A stretch of DNA of 64,000 nt from Acidobacteriaceae bacterium (GCA_003151335.1 PLXE01000098.1:23515-87514); one strand, 5' to 3'. Positions 17,916 to 26,578 are shown, numbered from the stretch's first letter. Notes: generated by a model from the sequence alone, not told the origin. Numbers and translations are program-made.

Positions 17916-18854
17916 GTGAGTCCTGCTCCGAAGCCCGCGCTGGATATGAGCGTCAACGTCGCGGGAATTACGCTCAAGAACCCGGTCATGGCCGCCAGTG
18001 GAAGTTTTGGCTATGGCGTGGAATTTGAGGACGTGGTCACGCTTGATCGGCTGGGCGGGTTCGTGGTGAAGGGACTTTCCCGCGAGCCGATGGCGGGCAA
18101 TCCGCCGCCGCGGCTGTTTGAAACCGCTGCCGGCATGCTCAATGCCATCGGACTGCAGAATGTTGGGGTGCGGGCCTTTCTGGAAGAGAAGCTGCCGCTT
18201 CTGAACAACATCAAGAACATCGTTTTCTTCTGCAACGTCTTTGGGCATTCGCAGGAGGAGTACGAAGACGTGGTGCGTATGCTCAACGACGGCGCGGGCA
18301 TCGCCGCTTACGAGCTGAATGTTTCCTGTCCCAACACCAAGTGCGGCGGAATCAGCTTTGGCAGTGACCCCAAAATGCTGTTTGACGTGGTCAGCGCAGT
18401 GAAAAAGATCGCCACCCGTCCGCTCATCGTGAAACTCTCGCCCAACGTCACCAGCATTCCGGAGGTGGCGCGGGCTGCTGAGGAAGCGGGCGCCGACGCC
18501 ATCTCGCTGGTCAATACTTTTGTGGCCATGGCGATTGACGCCGAAACCCGCAAACCGCGCATCTCCAACGTCACTGCCGGACTGTCCGGCCCCGCCATCA
18601 AACCGATTGCCCTGCGCATGGTGTGGGAAGCGGCCAAAGCGGTGAAGATACCCGTCATCGGAATCGGCGGCATCAGCACCGCTGAAGATGTGGTTGAGTT
18701 CCTGCTGGCCGGCGCAACCGCCATCGAGGTCGGTACGGTGAATTTCTGGGACCCATGCGCCTGTGAGACGCTGGTCGATTCCCTGGAGAAATGGTGCCTG
18801 GAACACCGCATTGAGAAAATTAGCGATCTGACTGGCGGGTTGACGATCGAGTAA
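17916..18854 (+). CDS. pyrD: Dihydroorotate dehydrogenase, class 1B catalytic subunit
   Basis: GTG at 17916 is chosen because GGAGG lies at 17904-17908; this gives 312 residues. The FMN barrel oxidises dihydroorotate to orotate in pyrimidine synthesis. The active-site base is cysteine (NVSCPNTKCGG), as in class 1 enzymes, and class 1B types use the partner PyrK with NAD; pyrK is not in the window. Other landmarks are MAASGSFGYG and IGIGGISTAED. The start overlaps nothing but follows the GH18-NodB-GT2 stop by 13 nt, suggesting read-through. Confidence 0.93.
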   Translation: MSPAPKPALDMSVNVAGITLKNPVMAASGSFGYGVEFEDVVTLDRLGGFVVKGLSREPMAGNPPPRLFETAAGMLNAIGLQNVGVRAFLEEKLPLLNNIKNIVFFCNVFGHSQEEYEDVVRMLNDGAGIAAYELNVSCPNTKCGGISFGSDPKMLFDVVSAVKKIATRPLIVKLSPNVTSIPEVARAAEEAGADAISLVNTFVAMAIDAETRKPRISNVTAGLSGPAIKPIALRMVWEAAKAVKIPVIGIGGISTAEDVVEFLLAGATAIEVGTVNFWDPCACETLVDSLEKWCLEHRIEKISDLTGGLTIE

Positions 18855-18899
18855 GTTGTCAGTTGCCAGTTGCCGGTTGCCAGTTGTCAGCTTCTACAG
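18851..18899. repeat. Heptamer array C (unit GCCAGTT)
   Basis: Tandem 7-mers gtaagtt, gtcagtt, gccagtt, gccggtt, gccagtt, gtcagct begin at the pyrD stop codon. Same period and GCY frame as arrays A, B, D and E but a different unit. Confidence 0.75.
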
Positions 18900-18902
18900 G
18901 TT

Positions 18903-18946
18903 GTCATCTCGACCGGAGCGAAGCGGAGTGGAGGGACCTGCTGTTT
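18903..18946. repeat. Intergenic repeat, GTCATC..GGAGCGAAG..GAGGGACCTGCT copy 1
   Basis: A 44-nt copy of an interspersed element also found at 27750-27787, 27845-27894 (reverse) and 29521-29566 (reverse). The closest partner is the 29521 copy: both share GAGGGACCTGCT. It lies next to heptamer array C. The rest of 18947-19168 holds no gene; TGATCTCCGT (18992-19001) and its complement (19058-19067) could pair in the leader of the next gene. Confidence 0.65.
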
Positions 18947-19168
18947 CCTTCCAATGCAAAAGCTTTGCCTCCTCTCTCTACACAACAACGGTGATCTCCG
19001 TCACTGACAGCTCGGTTGTTGCGGGGGACAATTCCATCGGCTTGCCACTTCAGCTTCACGGAGATCATCGGACAGACGGCGGTATCCCCCAGCTTGTGTG
19101 GGGCCGAATAGCCGCTTCTCGTCGGGGTGACTCCATCCCAAAAAGCTGATTGAGATCGGGAAATACCA

Positions 19169-21538
19169 ATGCCAACCCATCGTCGCGCTCTTTCCGCGTT
19201 GATTCTTATTGTCAGCTTCGCCGCCCTATCGCTGCCCGTCTTCGCGCAACAAGTGATTGCGACCGTACCGGTAGGCTTAGAACCCGACAGTTCAGCGGTC
19301 AACACGGTCACCAATAAGATCTACGTAGCGAATCAGACCTGCCCTAGTTATCCCTGCCTAGGCAATGGGACGGTGACCGTCGTTGACGGTGCGACCAACA
19401 ACACCCTCTCCGTCAATGTGGGATACTCCTCCTACGGCATGGCGGTCAACCCGGCGACCAACAAAATGTACGTGCCAAATAGCTGCGGTAACGATCCAAA
19501 CTGCGCGAGCGGCGGTACGGTGTCGGTGATCGACGGCGCCAGCAATACTGTCATTGCCACAGTCACCGTCGAGAATCACCCCTGGGTTGCAGTGGTCAAC
19601 TCCGCGACCAACAGAATCTACGTCCTGAACGCTTGCGGCACCGACCCTTCCTGCGGTACCTACAACGGCACGGTATCGGTGATCGATGGCGTGAGCAATA
19701 CCGTTGTTGCCACCGTCCCCGTTGGGGTCAACGCTCACTGGCCGGTGGTCAACTCGGTCACCAACAAGATCTACGTTCCAAATGTGTGCGGCAACGATCC
19801 CTGCTTTCCCCCCTACGGTACCGGGACGGTGACGGTAATCGATGGCGCCACCAACAGTTCCACCTCCGTCAACGTGGGGATCCAGCCCTTCGCTTTAGAC
19901 GTCAACACGGTGACGAACAAGATCTATGTCGCCAATCAATGCGGCGACGACCCCTACTGTAACAGGACCGCCACCATGACGGTGATTGACGGCGCCACCC
20001 TTGCCACCACCGATGTCCCCATCGGCGGATATTATCCTCAGGCGTTAGCGGTCAATTCAGTCACCAACAAGATTTATGTTCCCGACTATTGCGGCTACGA
20101 TCCTTCCTGCCAATACGAGCTCAATGGGACGGTGTCGGTGATCGACGGTGGAACCCTTACTTACACCAGCATTCCTGTCGGGGTCGAGCCGGACACCATG
20201 GCGGTCAACTCGGTCACTAACAAAATGTATGTTGCCAACCGATGCGGCATCGATCCCTCCTGTCAGAGCAACGGGACAGTAACAATCATTGATGGCACTA
20301 CCCTTATGTTCACCAACATTGGCGTCGGGCACGACCCCCAGGGCTTGAGCCTCAACTCCGTCACCAACAGAGTTTACGTCCCCAACTTTAACGACGACAC
20401 CGTCTCGGTGATTGCCGACACTCCTCCTACCGCTCTGCAATTTGTCCCGCTGACCGCACCGTGTCGGGCAGTCGATACCCGGCCGGATCGCGGTGGCAAT
20501 GGGCCGATTGTGGGTGGTACCTTCCAAAACTTCTCCATCCAGCAGGAGGGAGGCTGCAACATTCCCCCCGCCGCAGCCGCCTATTCCCTGAACGTCTCGG
20601 TGGTTCCGAACGGACCGCTGGGCTATCTAACGGTGTGGCCCACCGGACAGCCGCGGCCTTTGGCTTCCGCTTTGAACTCGCTGGATGGCCGCATCAAGGC
20701 CAATGCGGCGATTGTGCCGGCCGGCGCCAGCGGCGACGTCAGCGTGTACGCCACCAACACGACCAATGTGATTCTCGATGTCAACGGCTACTTCGCGCCG
20801 GTCTCTGGTTCCACGCTGGCCTTCTATCCTCTGACGCCCTGCCGCGTCGCGGACACGCGCAAGAGCACCTTTCCCCAAGGCCTGGGGCCGCCGTCCCTCA
20901 CGGGCGGCCAGGAACGGCAATTCCCCATCCTGAATGCCACCACAACCTGCAACATTCCCGCGAGCGGCGTCGCCGCATACTCGCTGAACTTCTCGGTCGT
21001 GCCCCACGGCTCGCTGTTTTACCTGACGGTGTGGCCCACGGGTGAAACCCGGCCTACGGTTTCCACGTTGAACGATGTCCCGGGTCAGATCGTCGCCAAT
21101 GCCGCTATCGTGACTGCGGGCACCAGCGGCGATGTCTCGGTCTATCCCACCAACGACACCGACTTGGTAATCGACATCAATGGCTACTTCGCGGCAGCGG
21201 GTCCAAGCGGACTTTCGCTGTATGGAGTATCGCCTTGCCGGGTCATCGACACGCGCAAGATTGGCAGCGGTCAGCCCTTCAATGGACTTCTGAGTCCGCC
21301 GGTCGATGTGGTAAACAGTCCATGCGAACCGCCGCCCACGGCGCAGGCCTATGTCTTCAACGCCAGCGTGGTGCCGATCGGCGCGCTGGGCTATCTCACG
21401 CTGTGGCCAGACGGTGCTACCCAGCCGCTGGTTTCGACGCTGAATGCACTGGACGGGTCGATCTCGTCCAACATGGCCATCGCGTGCCCAGCACCGACGG
21501 AACGGTCGACGCTTATGCGTCTGGGCTCACGCAACTGA
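19169..21538 (+). CDS. Secreted YVTN beta-propeller protein with 'PCR-DTR' modules; C-terminal frameshift
   Basis: The 789-residue product has a signal peptide ending LPVFAQ (about residue 27). An N-terminal domain of about eight YVTN-type blades (about 28-415, each with VTNKIYVAN-like strands and G-T-V-x-V-I-D-G turns) contains repeated Cys pairs. Three modules of about 125 residues follow, each with PCR-x-DTR near its start and D-x-NGYFA at its end. The third module breaks: two extra bases near 21483-21484 change ATC-GTG-CCC to ATC-GCG-TGC. The frame then ends at 21538 instead of 21570, and the module loses its final strand, ILDISSYFAP. It is probably a surface or matrix protein; ligand unknown. 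Confidence 0.8.
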   Translation: MPTHRRALSALILIVSFAALSLPVFAQQVIATVPVGLEPDSSAVNTVTNKIYVANQTCPSYPCLGNGTVTVVDGATNNTLSVNVGYSSYGMAVNPATNKMYVPNSCGNDPNCASGGTVSVIDGASNTVIATVTVENHPWVAVVNSATNRIYVLNACGTDPSCGTYNGTVSVIDGVSNTVVATVPVGVNAHWPVVNSVTNKIYVPNVCGNDPCFPPYGTGTVTVIDGATNSSTSVNVGIQPFALDVNTVTNKIYVANQCGDDPYCNRTATMTVIDGATLATTDVPIGGYYPQALAVNSVTNKIYVPDYCGYDPSCQYELNGTVSVIDGGTLTYTSIPVGVEPDTMAVNSVTNKMYVANRCGIDPSCQSNGTVTIIDGTTLMFTNIGVGHDPQGLSLNSVTNRVYVPNFNDDTVSVIADTPPTALQFVPLTAPCRAVDTRPDRGGNGPIVGGTFQNFSIQQEGGCNIPPAAAAYSLNVSVVPNGPLGYLTVWPTGQPRPLASALNSLDGRIKANAAIVPAGASGDVSVYATNTTNVILDVNGYFAPVSGSTLAFYPLTPCRVADTRKSTFPQGLGPPSLTGGQERQFPILNATTTCNIPASGVAAYSLNFSVVPHGSLFYLTVWPTGETRPTVSTLNDVPGQIVANAAIVTAGTSGDVSVYPTNDTDLVIDINGYFAAAGPSGLSLYGVSPCRVIDTRKIGSGQPFNGLLSPPVDVVNSPCEPPPTAQAYVFNASVVPIGALGYLTLWPDGATQPLVSTLNALDGSISSNMAIACPAPTERSTLMRLGSRN

Positions 21539-21579
21539 TCCTGGACATCTCCAGCTACTTCGCGCCGTAGATAGATTAA

Positions 21580-21601
21580 GCGGCGCTCCATAAAGCGCCG
21601 C
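21580..21601. terminator. 8-bp hairpin after the propeller gene
   Basis: GCGGCGCT (21580-21587) pairs perfectly with AGCGCCGC (21594-21601) around a 6-nt loop, 9 nt past the frame-corrected stop of the propeller gene. It stands between convergent genes. No T-run follows. Confidence 0.55.
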
Positions 21602-21654
21602 CGCTCCACTCTATGCCTCAAGTGTGAACTGCTCTAAGCCGCCGCACGGAGACT

Positions 21655-22035
21655 TCACGCCGTTGCGCTCGCTGCCGTCGCATCGGCGTCCTGAAGCTTC
21701 TTTACGCTGGTAACCAGGTCGGGATCGATCGCCAGAATCGCCTTGGTGTGGGTGATCTCAAACAGGCGCTTCACTTGATCGCTGGGGCCGGCAACGCGGA
21801 AGTGCCCCCCTTGCTGACCAATCTCTCCAAAGATATGCATGATGATCCCGAGGCCGGCGCTGTCCACGAACTCGACGTGGGTGAGGTCAAGCACCAGTTT
21901 GCGCGCGCCTTGCTGAATCAGCGAATTGAACAGCGCTTCGGTTTCGCTGAGGCGCGTCCCCAGCGTGAAGCGGCCCGCGCAGGAGACCCCGGTGATATCC
22001 GGTTCGAATTGGAAGACCTCGGTTTCCAACATCAT
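21655..22035 (-). CDS. STAS-domain protein (anti-sigma factor antagonist type)
   Basis: The 126-residue protein is one STAS domain. The phosphorylatable serine sits in FVDSAGLGIIMHIF (about residue 58), as in SpoIIAA-like antagonists that bind or release an anti-sigma kinase depending on phosphorylation. Residues 105-126 form an Ala/Asp-rich tail. No kinase or phosphatase partner is adjacent. AAGGA lies about 12 nt before the first ATG at 22035. The 434-nt upstream region is AT-rich and probably holds its promoter. Confidence 0.85.
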   Translation of the reverse strand: MMLETEVFQFEPDITGVSCAGRFTLGTRLSETEALFNSLIQQGARKLVLDLTHVEFVDSAGLGIIMHIFGEIGQQGGHFRVAGPSDQVKRLFEITHTKAILAIDPDLVTSVKKLQDADATAASATA

Positions 22036-22469
22036 GGCTGCGTGGTTCCTTTGGCGAAGTTTGGGTTTCTAAAGTATCACGATGTCCTGACGAGGGCGAA
22101 GGAAAGCTAGATCGGCCTGCCGGTCGGGTAATTCCGTCGCCCTGAAGGGTCGAAGCGTCAATGTTACACTTTAGTTCTACAATTAAGGTTATGGTGTAAA
22201 ACTTACGTGACAACCATATAGACCACCATTTGGCTATCATGATGGTCTCATAAAATACCATTTAAATGCGCTGGCGAGCCCGTAGGCAGCGTTTTGCGGT
22301 TGCGGACGGCCCGAAGTACCTCCGGATCGTCTGCGGTGGCTACAAACTCCTCTAAACGCGAAATCTGGAGTCGGCGCAATTCTGGCGCATTTCCCGATTT
22401 GGGCCGGATCGCAACTTCCGCTAGAGCCTGCGAAGCGCCTCACCCGACCTTTTTCAGCAGCTCCATAGT
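22036..22469. other. AT-rich intergenic region, no gene seen
   Basis: 434 nt between two minus-strand genes. Its centre (22160-22270) is markedly AT-rich against the local background and includes an imperfect inverted repeat, GACCACCAT with ATGATGGTC, around 22221-22249. It likely contains the promoter of the STAS gene. No coding frame here has recognisable features. Confidence 0.5.
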
Positions 22470-23036
22470 CTAGGGCGCCGAGAACAGCTCCCACTCGCCC
22501 TGCACGTAATTGAAGATGAAATCGACGAGGTTCGCGCCGCCGCACCGCTTGTTCTTGACCTGGGCCACCAAGATCGCCTGGCGCACGCCGTTGCGCACCG
22601 TCTCGCTGGCAGCGGTGCGAACCTTTTCCGAGCGGGTCAGCAGCTCGCGGTCCGAGCAGGCGCGCGAGCTGGCGTCTAGCTTGATGGGGGTGTCGATGCA
22701 GGAAGAGTCGAACAGCTTGCAGTAGAGGTCGCGGCGATGCGACAACTGCTCTTCGACCTCGGCTCGGCTCACCGGCTTGGCTTGCGGGCCAACGTGAAGC
22801 CCTTCCTCGGGCACGTAGGACAAGAACTTCCTGGCGTTCCCTTGGCGAAGGGCGGCGAAGAAATCGCGCTGCAGGGCCGCGGTTTGCGGCGTGATCGAAG
22901 CGTGTGGCGCCTTCGATGCACCTGGCGGGGAAGCTGACTGGGCTGCGGCGGAGGTCGTCTGCGTCGTCAGCATGGACGAAAGCATCGCGCTGAAAATGAC
23001 GGCACCACGCAGGCCAGCTCTCCACTTCATCTTCAT
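22470..23036 (-). CDS. Secreted hypothetical protein with conserved-looking cysteines
   Basis: 188 residues with a basic n-region and signal peptide ending near TSAAAQS (about 33), then a soluble domain with an RDFFAALRQGNARKFLSYVPEEG helix-turn unit and four cysteines (CKLF, SSC, RAC, KRC). The start of this domain resembles SnoaL/DUF4440-like folds only in general pattern. Its start codon overlaps the stop of the upstream MmcQ gene (ATGA, 23036-23033), so the two are translationally coupled. Confidence 0.65.
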   Translation of the reverse strand: MKMKWRAGLRGAVIFSAMLSSMLTTQTTSAAAQSASPPGASKAPHASITPQTAALQRDFFAALRQGNARKFLSYVPEEGLHVGPQAKPVSRAEVEEQLSHRRDLYCKLFDSSCIDTPIKLDASSRACSDRELLTRSEKVRTAASETVRNGVRQAILVAQVKNKRCGGANLVDFIFNYVQGEWELFSAP

Positions 23037-23512
23037 CTACGCCGGCCCGCCTTCGTACTCTTGGTTTTGGCCGCCAACTTGGTTTTGACGGCTGACTTCC
23101 GCGATGCAGGCTTTGGTTTGCGAACTGCCGGTCGCTTTGCGCCTGCCGCTGCGCCGCTCTCCAACTCAACCCGCCTCTTCATCGGCAGGCGCTCCCACAC
23201 CAGTCGATAGGATTCTGAGATCATTTCGCGCAGCTCCGCATCGGGCAGTGCGTTCAGCCGTTCCAGGCTGACCCACTGCGCGCGCGCCATGTAGGGTGCA
23301 GGAATGATTTCAGGACGCTCGCACAGCTCGGCAAAGTTCTCGGGCGTGCACTTGAAAGAAATCCGTTGCGGCACCATCTCCATCGCCGCCACTACGAACA
23401 GCTTGCCATCCACTTTGAAGCACAGGTCGGCTCCCCACTGCACGATTTCAGTGGTGTGCGGGAATTGGAGGCAATACTTGCGAATCGCTTCAATGTCCAC
23501 CGTCTCCTCCAT
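23033..23512 (-). CDS. MmcQ/YjbR-family protein
   Basis: Starting at the ATG at 23512 the protein has 159 residues. The MmcQ/YjbR fold (CyaY-like) is seen in LCFKVDGKLFVVAAM, RISFKCTPENFAEL, and YMARAQWVSLERL followed by a helix ending in SYRLVWERLP. Family members are often annotated as DNA-binding; the biochemical role is not settled. The C-terminal tail of about 45 residues is Lys/Ala/Arg-rich, like histone-H1-type tails, and could bind nucleic acid. It overlaps the next gene by 4 nt. Confidence 0.85.
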   Translation of the reverse strand: MEETVDIEAIRKYCLQFPHTTEIVQWGADLCFKVDGKLFVVAAMEMVPQRISFKCTPENFAELCERPEIIPAPYMARAQWVSLERLNALPDAELREMISESYRLVWERLPMKRRVELESGAAAGAKRPAVRKPKPASRKSAVKTKLAAKTKSTKAGRRR

Positions 23513-23710
23513 GGCGCGACAATGCTTCCACGCATTCCGACAATTGCCACCAGCGGAGCCAGTTCGAGATAAGCCGGCTACGCGGCCACTAGATGCCGAC
23601 GATAAATTCCGAATGGCCAACCGGAGCTATGGCGTGGGACGTCCGGCCGCTGTGTGCCGAAGTTGGGTCACCGCACGCGGGCGCTGCCTTTGCTTTGCGA
23701 CCAAACGCTA

Positions 23711-24013
23711 TCATTCGTGCTCGCAAATCTCAGCTTCGTGGATAGCGTGGTTGAGATGCTCGATCGCTTTCTCGCGATGGCCATGAAAATTGCCCTGAGC
23801 CTGCTGCAGATGTTCCCTGGCGTTTCGCATCGCTTCTATCGCCTCGTGTATGCGGGGGCGTCTATAGTCTTGGGTCGTGGCAGCAGCCGCGGGGCTGGCG
23901 GGGCTAGCCACGGGAGCCGCCAGCGCCTTTGGACCGGTTGCCGCCGCCGGAAAGGCCAGGGTTAATAGAAGAGTTGCCGTGATCAACAGAGTCAGGAATA
24001 CAAGCTTCTTCAT
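23711..24013 (-). CDS. Small periplasmic helical protein, 100 residues
   Basis: The ATG at 24013 is fixed by AGGAGA about 9 nt upstream. A strong signal peptide (MKKLVFLTLLITATLLLTLA, ending near PAAATG) is followed by an Ala/Pro linker. A single amphipathic, His-rich helix (about 58-98, with HEAIEAMRNAREHLQQAQ and HLNHAIHEAE) ends in a Cys-containing tail. It looks like a small periplasmic helical-bundle or metal-binding protein. No family recognised. Confidence 0.65.
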   Translation of the reverse strand: MKKLVFLTLLITATLLLTLAFPAAATGPKALAAPVASPASPAAAATTQDYRRPRIHEAIEAMRNAREHLQQAQGNFHGHREKAIEHLNHAIHEAEICEHE

Positions 24014-24187
24014 GTGCTTCTCCTTGTCCGAATTTCGGCGCCCGTAGCCGGCGAAGCAATGGCTATTCCCATGTCGCCCGATGGACGCCCGCAATAACCG
24101 ACAGACGTTAGCACATGCCGGAAGCCAGCGGCAACCGGGGCAAAGCGGGACAGTGCGCAAGTTTCCGGGTGGTCCCCATGAGCTTCC

Positions 24188-24271
24188 TTATTCGATGCGC
24201 AACGCCTCCACAGGCTCAACGCTGGCTGCCCGTCGCGCCGGGAGGAAGCCCGCCAATGCTGCCGCCAGCGA
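24188..24271 (-). pseudogene. C-terminal remnant of a MacB/FtsX-type ABC permease
   Basis: On the minus strand the frame ending at the TAA at 24190-24188 reads LAAALAGFLPARRAASVEPV then EALRIE-stop. This is the characteristic end of MacB-like ABC permeases (LPARRAxxxDPxxALRxE). A TAG interrupts the frame immediately upstream (24274-24272) and no further permease sequence is recognised, so only about 27 codons survive. The rest of the 24014-24664 gap shows no gene. Confidence 0.6.
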
Positions 24272-24618
24272 CTAGTGCCCGCCCAGCACGGACGGCGATT
24301 GACCGGGCAAGAAAGCAGAAATCGCAAGAGTGTTCGCTTGACCCAAAGGTAGAAAGGGAGCTTTGAAGCTGTGCCTGCCAGCGGAGCTTTTTCTCGCTCG
24401 ACAATCAGCGCAGCGCTGTTAAGCCAACCGTGACCGCCGTGACTGATAGCGATGGTGGGAGCGCGTCCTTCGTCGAGGCCCCGCGCTTCCACCATCCCCG
24501 CCTTGCTGCGCAGCCTAAGCGGCATTGTTGGTACTATCGGCCATCGTCGGCCAGTCCTTTAGTGGCGCCTTGATACCGCTTCCCACCCGGATCTGGATCC
24601 AAGTGCTTGAGAAGCCCA

Positions 24619-24652
24619 CCATGTGGTAACCGGCCACGACTGCCATGTGGTA
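24619..24652. promoter_or_regulatory. Direct repeat CCATGTGGTA x2 upstream of the SDR gene
   Basis: Two identical 10-mers (24619-24628 and 24643-24652) are spaced 24 nt apart, start to start. Each contains the near-palindrome ACCATGTGGT or part of it. They lie 12-46 nt before the SDR start, where a regulator could bind. The function is inferred. Confidence 0.3.
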
Positions 24653-24664
24653 CCTTTTTTAGCC

Positions 24665-25441
24665 ATGCCATCGGTTCCGACTTTATCGCTTGAAGGACGG
24701 GTCGCCTTAATCACGGGAGGCTCGCGCGGCATTGGCGCGGCGACTGTCCGCCTGTTCGTTCGCGCCGGGGCTAGGGTCGTCTTCAATTACAAAAGCGCGC
24801 AATCTGAAGCACAACGTCTGGTCGAGGAATGCGGCGTCGATCACTGCCATGCCGTGCAGGCCGATCTCACGGGAACCGCGAACGCCGCAGCTCTGGTGCG
24901 CGCGGCGGTCGAGCACTTCGGATCGCTCGATGCGCTGGTCGTCAACCACGGTATCTGGCTATCGGAGGAAGTTGACATCGACCAGATGACGGACGGGCAG
25001 TGGCGCACCACGCTGGCCATCAACCTCGACAGCACATTCGCCTTAGTGAAACACGCGGTGGCGCAAATAAAGCGGCAGGCGCGCAGCGGGCACGTCGTGC
25101 TCGTCAGCTCCACCGCAGGGCAGCGCGGTGAGGCCGGCCACGTCGATTACGCGGCCACCAAGGGCGCAATCATCAGCATGACCAAGGGGCTCTCCACCGA
25201 GCTCGCCCCGCATGGCATTTACGTCAACTGCGTTGCGCCGGGATGGGTTGACACGGACATGACGGCCGGCGCTCTCTCTGATCCTGCCCGGCGCGAGAGA
25301 GTCTTCGCTGCGATTCCGCTGGGGCGGGTGGCGACGCCGGAAGAGATTGCCGCGCCCATCCTGTTTCTCTGCACCCGGCACGCGGGGTTCATCACCGGCG
25401 AGGTCTTCAACGTAAATGGGGGCGCGGTGCTGGTGGGGTGA
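24665..25441 (+). CDS. Short-chain dehydrogenase/reductase (FabG-like)
   Basis: The ATG at 24665 gives 258 residues. The classical SDR signatures are complete: cofactor loop TGGSRGIG (about 17-24), D-L after strand 4, catalytic Ser in LVSSTAG, Y-x-x-x-K in YAATKG, and PGWVDTDM. The usual NNAG is VNHG here. NADP preference is suggested by a basic/neutral residue after strand 2. The product is a ketoreductase of unknown substrate; the genomic setting (no acyl-carrier genes) does not support a core FabG role. Confidence 0.88.
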   Translation: MPSVPTLSLEGRVALITGGSRGIGAATVRLFVRAGARVVFNYKSAQSEAQRLVEECGVDHCHAVQADLTGTANAAALVRAAVEHFGSLDALVVNHGIWLSEEVDIDQMTDGQWRTTLAINLDSTFALVKHAVAQIKRQARSGHVVLVSSTAGQRGEAGHVDYAATKGAIISMTKGLSTELAPHGIYVNCVAPGWVDTDMTAGALSDPARRERVFAAIPLGRVATPEEIAAPILFLCTRHAGFITGEVFNVNGGAVLVG

Positions 25442-25461
25442 GTTCTGGCGTAAGGTGAGCG

Positions 25462-25731
25462 CTACTTGTCGCTAGGCGATTCGGCGAAGCCCATTTCTGC
25501 CAGCTGAGATTCCGGAATGTCCACCAAGGCTTCGGTGGTGCGCCCGCTGGCGCGGAGTTCCCCCAGCATGGCCTCGACCTCACTCTCGGGTAGCGCCCAA
25601 CTGTGGCGCAGAAACTCATCGAGACCAGGGGCGTCGAAAACCCGCACCCACGAATTCGCGCCGATGTTGATGTTCGCCTGGTATTGCGGTGGATCGGGTT
25701 TCAGGCGAAAGATGTGCAAGGTTCCGGGCAT
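25462..25731 (-). CDS. Hypothetical protein co-transcribed with carD
   Basis: 89 residues, acidic, with strands in the first half (HIFRLKPDPP, ANINIGANSWVRVFDA) and a helical second half. No domain recognised. It starts 18 nt after the carD stop with GGAAAG upstream, so it is probably the second gene of a carD operon. It could be a carD-linked accessory factor, but the evidence is position only. Confidence 0.6.
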   Translation of the reverse strand: MPGTLHIFRLKPDPPQYQANINIGANSWVRVFDAPGLDEFLRHSWALPESEVEAMLGELRASGRTTEALVDIPESQLAEMGFAESPSDK

Positions 25732-25749
25732 GTGCTTTCCGAGGAAAAC

Positions 25750-26280
25750 TCAGGCTTCCATGCTTGACGCTTCAGGAAAGCGCAGCTTGGATTTCGACAA
25801 CGATTTGTTGAGCAGGTCCTCGACCTCCGCCTCTGCCCGGTTCTTCGACATCGCCAACTCGCTCACCAGCAGGTAGCGGGCCCGCTCCAGCATCTTCTTT
25901 TCCCGGAAGCTGAGCGGTTTGGATTGGGCCAGAACCAGCAGGCCTTTGAGGACCACGGCAACGTCAAGCAGCGAACCAGTGCGCATCTTATCGGAGTTTT
26001 CCTTGAACCGGTATTTCCAATCGGCGTGGTTTTCGCACTTTCCGTCGTTGAGGAAATCGAGAATCTTCTGCACCTCGCCGTTGCGCACCACTTTTCGCAG
26101 CCCAACAGTGCCGACGTTGTGAAAGGGCACCATGACCTTTAAACTGCTGGCCTTGATCTTTAGCAGGTAGAATTTTTCGACTTGAGTACCGATGGTGCGG
26201 CTGCTGATCTGCTCGATTACGCCCACCCCGTGGTTCGGGTAAACGACCTTGTCTCCGATGCTGAAACTTAGGTTATGCAT
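25750..26280 (-). CDS. carD: CarD-family transcription regulator (CdnL-like)
   Basis: 176 residues. The N-terminal RNA-polymerase-interacting Tudor-like domain (about 5-65) reads FSIGDKVVYPNHGVGVIEQI and YLLKIKASSLKVMVP. The helical DNA-binding part follows (about 75-165), with REKKMLERARYLLVSELA. The family binds the RNA polymerase beta subunit and stabilises open complexes at many promoters. A clear sigma-70-like promoter lies upstream (26381-26352), giving a leader of about 60 nt. The gene is followed by a small co-transcribed gene. Confidence 0.93.
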   Translation of the reverse strand: MHNLSFSIGDKVVYPNHGVGVIEQISSRTIGTQVEKFYLLKIKASSLKVMVPFHNVGTVGLRKVVRNGEVQKILDFLNDGKCENHADWKYRFKENSDKMRTGSLLDVAVVLKGLLVLAQSKPLSFREKKMLERARYLLVSELAMSKNRAEAEVEDLLNKSLSKSKLRFPEASSMEA

Positions 26281-26351
26281 GAGGGCCGGAGTACTACACC
26301 CAGAGACTGGACCTGGGTTTTACGGGGAAGAGCGGCTCTTTCGCTGCTAGT

Positions 26352-26381
26352 AGTATATCCCGATTTCTCCGAAGGGGTCAA
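26352..26381 (-). promoter_or_regulatory. carD promoter
   Basis: On the minus strand TTGACC (26381-26376), an 18-nt spacer and TATACT (26357-26352). Both boxes are near consensus, so this is one of the clearest promoters in the window. Confidence 0.6.
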
Positions 26382-26518
26382 TTGACGCGGTGTTAGGGGA
26401 ATTGCCCGTCCGGCGCTATGTCCCGAAGCAACCCAGGACGGACCAAGCTACTCGCCATTTCACGTCTTAGCGTGCTGCCAGGCCACCTCCGTTCACGTGG
26501 CGGAATGCTCCCTCGTCG

Positions 26519-26524
26519 TATAAT
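26519..26524 (+). promoter_or_regulatory. greA -10 box
   Basis: A perfect TATAAT ends 6 nt before the ATG at 26531. That ATG opens an in-frame 16-residue extension of GreA; the family-like start is at 26579. Transcription should begin near 26531, so the mRNA is either leaderless for the long form or has a 48-nt leader for the short form. Confidence 0.5.
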
Positions 26525-26578
26525 GATGCAATGCTTTCGGGAGGCGTCCCGTCGGCCCGAAGCCATCAAACCCGAAGT

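Noticed and set aside
15713..17989. A 758-codon open frame on the minus strand across the GH18-NodB-GT2 gene
   Set aside because: Antisense to a gene with intact catalytic motifs; rich in His/Gly/Asp/Val as expected for the reverse of GC-rich codons, and with no domain.
18856..19149. A 97-codon frame after pyrD
   Set aside because: It runs through heptamer array C and an interspersed repeat; composition and position mark it as repeat read-through.
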